Positions 33,185 through 34,735 of a stretch of DNA of 34,735 bases are shown piece after piece; positions within the stretch are counted from its first letter, which is position 1, and the number at the start of each line of letters is the position of its first letter. Origin of the DNA: Thalassotalea sp. (lineage in GTDB: Bacteria > Pseudomonadota > Gammaproteobacteria > Enterobacterales > Alteromonadaceae); contig JAKVCY010000004.1 of assembly GCA_022448425.1 (NCBI GenBank), positions 1 to 34,735 of the forward strand, read 5' to 3'. The notes beneath the pieces were generated by a model. The model searched no databases and was not told the DNA's origin. It saw nothing but the letters and a program-made list of their open reading frames with translations. Made by a program: the position numbers and the translations under genes.

Positions 33185-34438
33185 ATGCTTACTCGTGATA
33201 TGAATATCGCTGATTTCGATGCGGAATTATGGCAAGCAATGCAAGACGAAGTTGCTCGTCAAGAAGCTCACATCGAGTTAATTGCATCTGAAAACTACAC
33301 CAGCCCACGCGTTTTAGAAGCTCAAGGCTCTCAATTAACTAACAAGTATGCAGAAGGTTATCCTGGTAAGCGTTACTACGGTGGTTGTGAGTTTGTTGAT
33401 AAAGCAGAAGAATTGGCCATTGAGCGCGCGAAAGAATTGTTCGGTGCAGACTACGCAAACGTTCAGCCACATGCTGGTTCTCAAGCTAACGCTGCAGTTT
33501 TCCAAGCGCTTGTAACACCGGGTGGCAAAGTACTGGGCATGAGCCTAGCACACGGTGGTCACTTGACTCACGGTTCACATGTAAACTTCTCTGGTAAGTC
33601 TTACGAAGCATTCCAATACGGTCTAGACGAAAATGGCGACATTGATTACGAGGAAGTTGAGCGTTTAGCATTAGAGCACAAGCCAGAAATGATCATTGCT
33701 GGTTTCTCAGCATTCTCTGGTATTGTTGACTGGGCACGTATGCGCGAAATCGCTGATAAAGTTGAAGCATACTTAATGGTTGATATGGCGCACGTTGCTG
33801 GTCTTGTAGCTGCTGGTCTATACCCAAACCCTGTACCACATGCACATGTTGTAACTACAACAACTCACAAAACATTAGCTGGTCCACGTGGCGGTTTAAT
33901 CGTTTCTGGTTGTGGTGACGAAGACGTTTACAAGAAACTAAACTCTGCGGTATTCCCAGGTGGTCAAGGCGGTCCTTTAATGCACGTTATCGCTGCTAAA
34001 GCAGTTGCATTTAAAGAGGCGTTACAACCTGAGTTTAAAGCTTACCAACAAGGTGTTTTAGACAACGCTAAAGCGATGGTTTCGGTACTTCAAGAACGCG
34101 GTTACAAAGTTGTATCTAACGGTACAGAAAACCACTTGTTATTGCTTGATCTAATCGACAAAGACATTACAGGTAAAGATGCTGACGCTGCACTTGGTCG
34201 CGCGCACATTACGGTAAACAAAAACTCTGTTCCAAACGACCCACGTTCACCATTTGTAACGTCAGGCCTTCGTTTAGGTACACCTGCAATTACTCGCCGC
34301 GGTTTTGGCACTGAAGAAACTAAGCAGTTAACAGGTTGGATTTGTGACATTTTAGATAACATGGGCGACGAGTCAGTTATCGAGCGTGTTAAAGGTCAAG
34401 TATCAGAAATTTGCGCACGCTTCCCTGTTTACGCATAA
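33185..34438 (+). CDS. glyA: Serine hydroxymethyltransferase
   Basis: The 417-residue enzyme converts serine and tetrahydrofolate to glycine and methylene-THF using pyridoxal phosphate. Hallmarks are [62 protein letters not shown], and the PLP lysine in [16 protein letters not shown] (about 228-230). The C-terminal substrate-binding block [15 protein letters not shown] is also present. Length is exactly typical. The ATG follows a good GAGGA site. Codon choice is strongly biased to preferred codons, as for a highly expressed gene. I saw no glycine riboswitch or convincing PurR box upstream. An IS4-type element begins about 60 bases after its stop. Confidence 0.98.
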   Translation: MLTRDMNIADFDAELWQAMQDEVARQEAHIELIASENYTSPRVLEAQGSQLTNKYAEGYPGKRYYGGCEFVDKAEELAIERAKELFGADYANVQPHAGSQANAAVFQALVTPGGKVLGMSLAHGGHLTHGSHVNFSGKSYEAFQYGLDENGDIDYEEVERLALEHKPEMIIAGFSAFSGIVDWARMREIADKVEAYLMVDMAHVAGLVAAGLYPNPVPHAHVVTTTTHKTLAGPRGGLIVSGCGDEDVYKKLNSAVFPGGQGGPLMHVIAAKAVAFKEALQPEFKAYQQGVLDNAKAMVSVLQERGYKVVSNGTENHLLLLDLIDKDITGKDADAALGRAHITVNKNSVPNDPRSPFVTSGLRLGTPAITRRGFGTEETKQLTGWICDILDNMGDESVIERVKGQVSEICARFPVYA

Positions 34439-34508
34439 GTAAGCCGCTAGCTTTTAGCTAGTCGTAAAGAATGACAACAAGCCACGCAAATGCGGTAACA
34501 CCATTCAG

Positions 34509-34735
34509 TTAAGCATGTTTTGACCGAATGGTGTATTGGGTTTTAGAAAATCTAACGGTCCTACTTTTGGGCCGTTTTCTTTTTTCGGGCAGTATAAATT
34601 GCTTCACATTTTCCCGCATAGCGCGGAGTTTCCTCGGTATACTGCCGGGTGAAGCGATGGCGCACCACATCAGCTCATCTTGAATATATCGCATTGCCAT
34701 GACAAAACTTATACGTAATGGGGATACCTCAGCCT
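34509..34735 (-). CDS. IS4-family transposase, C-terminal fragment (5' end outside window)
   Basis: The frame is open from the right edge to TAA at 34509-34511 and encodes 75 residues. It reads VSPLRISFVMAMRYIQDELM, then CAIASPGSIPRKLRAMREN, VKQFILPEKRKRPKSRTVR, and a basic end. IS4-group transposases finish the same way: an R-I-S-F helix, SPG-(T/S)-(I/V)-P, a LR-x-(M/L)-R-(E/D)-N helix, F-(I/V)-LP, then a basic V-(K/R) tail. The catalytic DDE residues lie upstream, outside the window. The element separates glyA from whatever followed it, which in many gammaproteobacteria is nrdR. Confidence 0.75.
   Translation of the reverse strand, partial: AEVSPLRISFVMAMRYIQDELMWCAIASPGSIPRKLRAMRENVKQFILPEKRKRPKSRTVRFSKTQYTIRSKHA
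34554..34585 (+). terminator. Possible terminator for glyA inside the insertion sequence
   Basis: On the plus strand, AACGGTCC / GGGCCGTT (one G-T pair) with a 7-base loop is followed by TTTTCTTTTTT. It lies within the antisense of the transposase frame, so it may be a fortuitous stop for glyA read-through. Confidence 0.4.

Larger units (their letters stand above)
34498..34735 (-). mobile_element. 3' end of an IS4-family insertion sequence (extends beyond window)
   Basis: The element's transposase gene runs off the right edge. Its outer end probably lies near 34498, where AACACCATTCAGTTAAGC begins just outside the stop codon. A 9-bp inverted repeat (ACACCATTC 34498-34506, GAATGGTGT 34526-34534) surrounds the stop. 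The exact boundary cannot be set without the other end. Confidence 0.6.

Noticed and set aside
34588..34658. Pseudoknot-like order of complementary arms: GGCAGTATA, ATTGCTTCAC, TATACTGCC, GTGAAGCGAT
   Set aside because: The arms pair well in A-B-A'-B' order, but the whole stretch is antisense to a transposase coding frame, so coincidence within coding sequence is more likely than a regulatory RNA.

Overview
The window reads as a chromosome segment of a marine gammaproteobacterium, most likely Alteromonadales in or near Colwelliaceae (Thalassotalea/Colwellia-like). This is inferred from the AT-leaning genes, the E. coli-like mutY/yggX and yggL/trmB neighbourhoods, a PEP-CTERM protein, and the mix of SulP, NatAB and hydroxyproline genes. 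No database search was possible, so the taxonomy is a judgement.

Layout. 1-1265: the tail of an ISAs1-type insertion sequence, a frameshifted remnant of a tyrosine-recombinase gene, then a tandemly duplicated tRNA operon (Phe-Thr-Phe-Thr, minus strand) with a good promoter and terminator. 1352-4426: a half-size GDT1 cation exporter, yggX, a periplasmic binding protein and mutY (minus), with yggL diverging. 4427-7074: an insertion between yggL and trmB holding a frameshifted amidohydrolase and a Tsx/OmpK-like porin. 7075-11490: trmB, a small membrane-anchored protein, a TetR regulator, a PEP-CTERM surface protein and a small secreted protein. 11571-15002: an alkylation-repair block (Ada/AraC/AlkA fusion plus a separate Ogt) with an Old Yellow Enzyme-type reductase. 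15217-17495: a decayed c-type cytochrome and an orphan sensor kinase. 17526-22564: a hydroxyproline-type catabolic cluster (D-amino-acid dehydrogenase, 4-hydroxyproline epimerase, alpha-ketoglutarate-semialdehyde dehydrogenase, GntR/FCD regulator) with a perfect GntR-type palindrome in the divergent promoter region. 22810-27669: a SulP transporter, a DUF1289 protein, decayed ORFs, an EF-hand protein, a UspE-like gene broken at a T6 run behind an FNR-like site, and a small membrane protein. 27892-31299: a secreted peptidase plus NatAB-like ABC exporter operon. 31368-31746: a MITE-like element directly upstream of an ECF-type sigma factor/membrane partner pair. 33185-34438: glyA, with the end of an IS4-type insertion sequence just downstream.

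How the genes work together. The hydroxyproline cluster would turn trans-4-hydroxy-L-proline into alpha-ketoglutarate, but the deaminase step is not encoded here. The Ada/AlkA fusion lacks Ada's methyltransferase domain, and the adjacent Ogt supplies that activity. The sigma factor overlaps its likely membrane anti-sigma by four bases, and a mobile element has replaced the DNA where its own promoter should lie.

Most of the window is ordinary core and accessory metabolism. The least explained structures are the MITE beside the sigma gene, covarying hairpins between the duplicated tRNAs, a tRNA-Thr copy with a mutated CCA end, the poly-T frameshift in uspE, and a run of dyads upstream of it. 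I saw no CRISPR array, toxin-antitoxin pair or recognisable phage-defence system.
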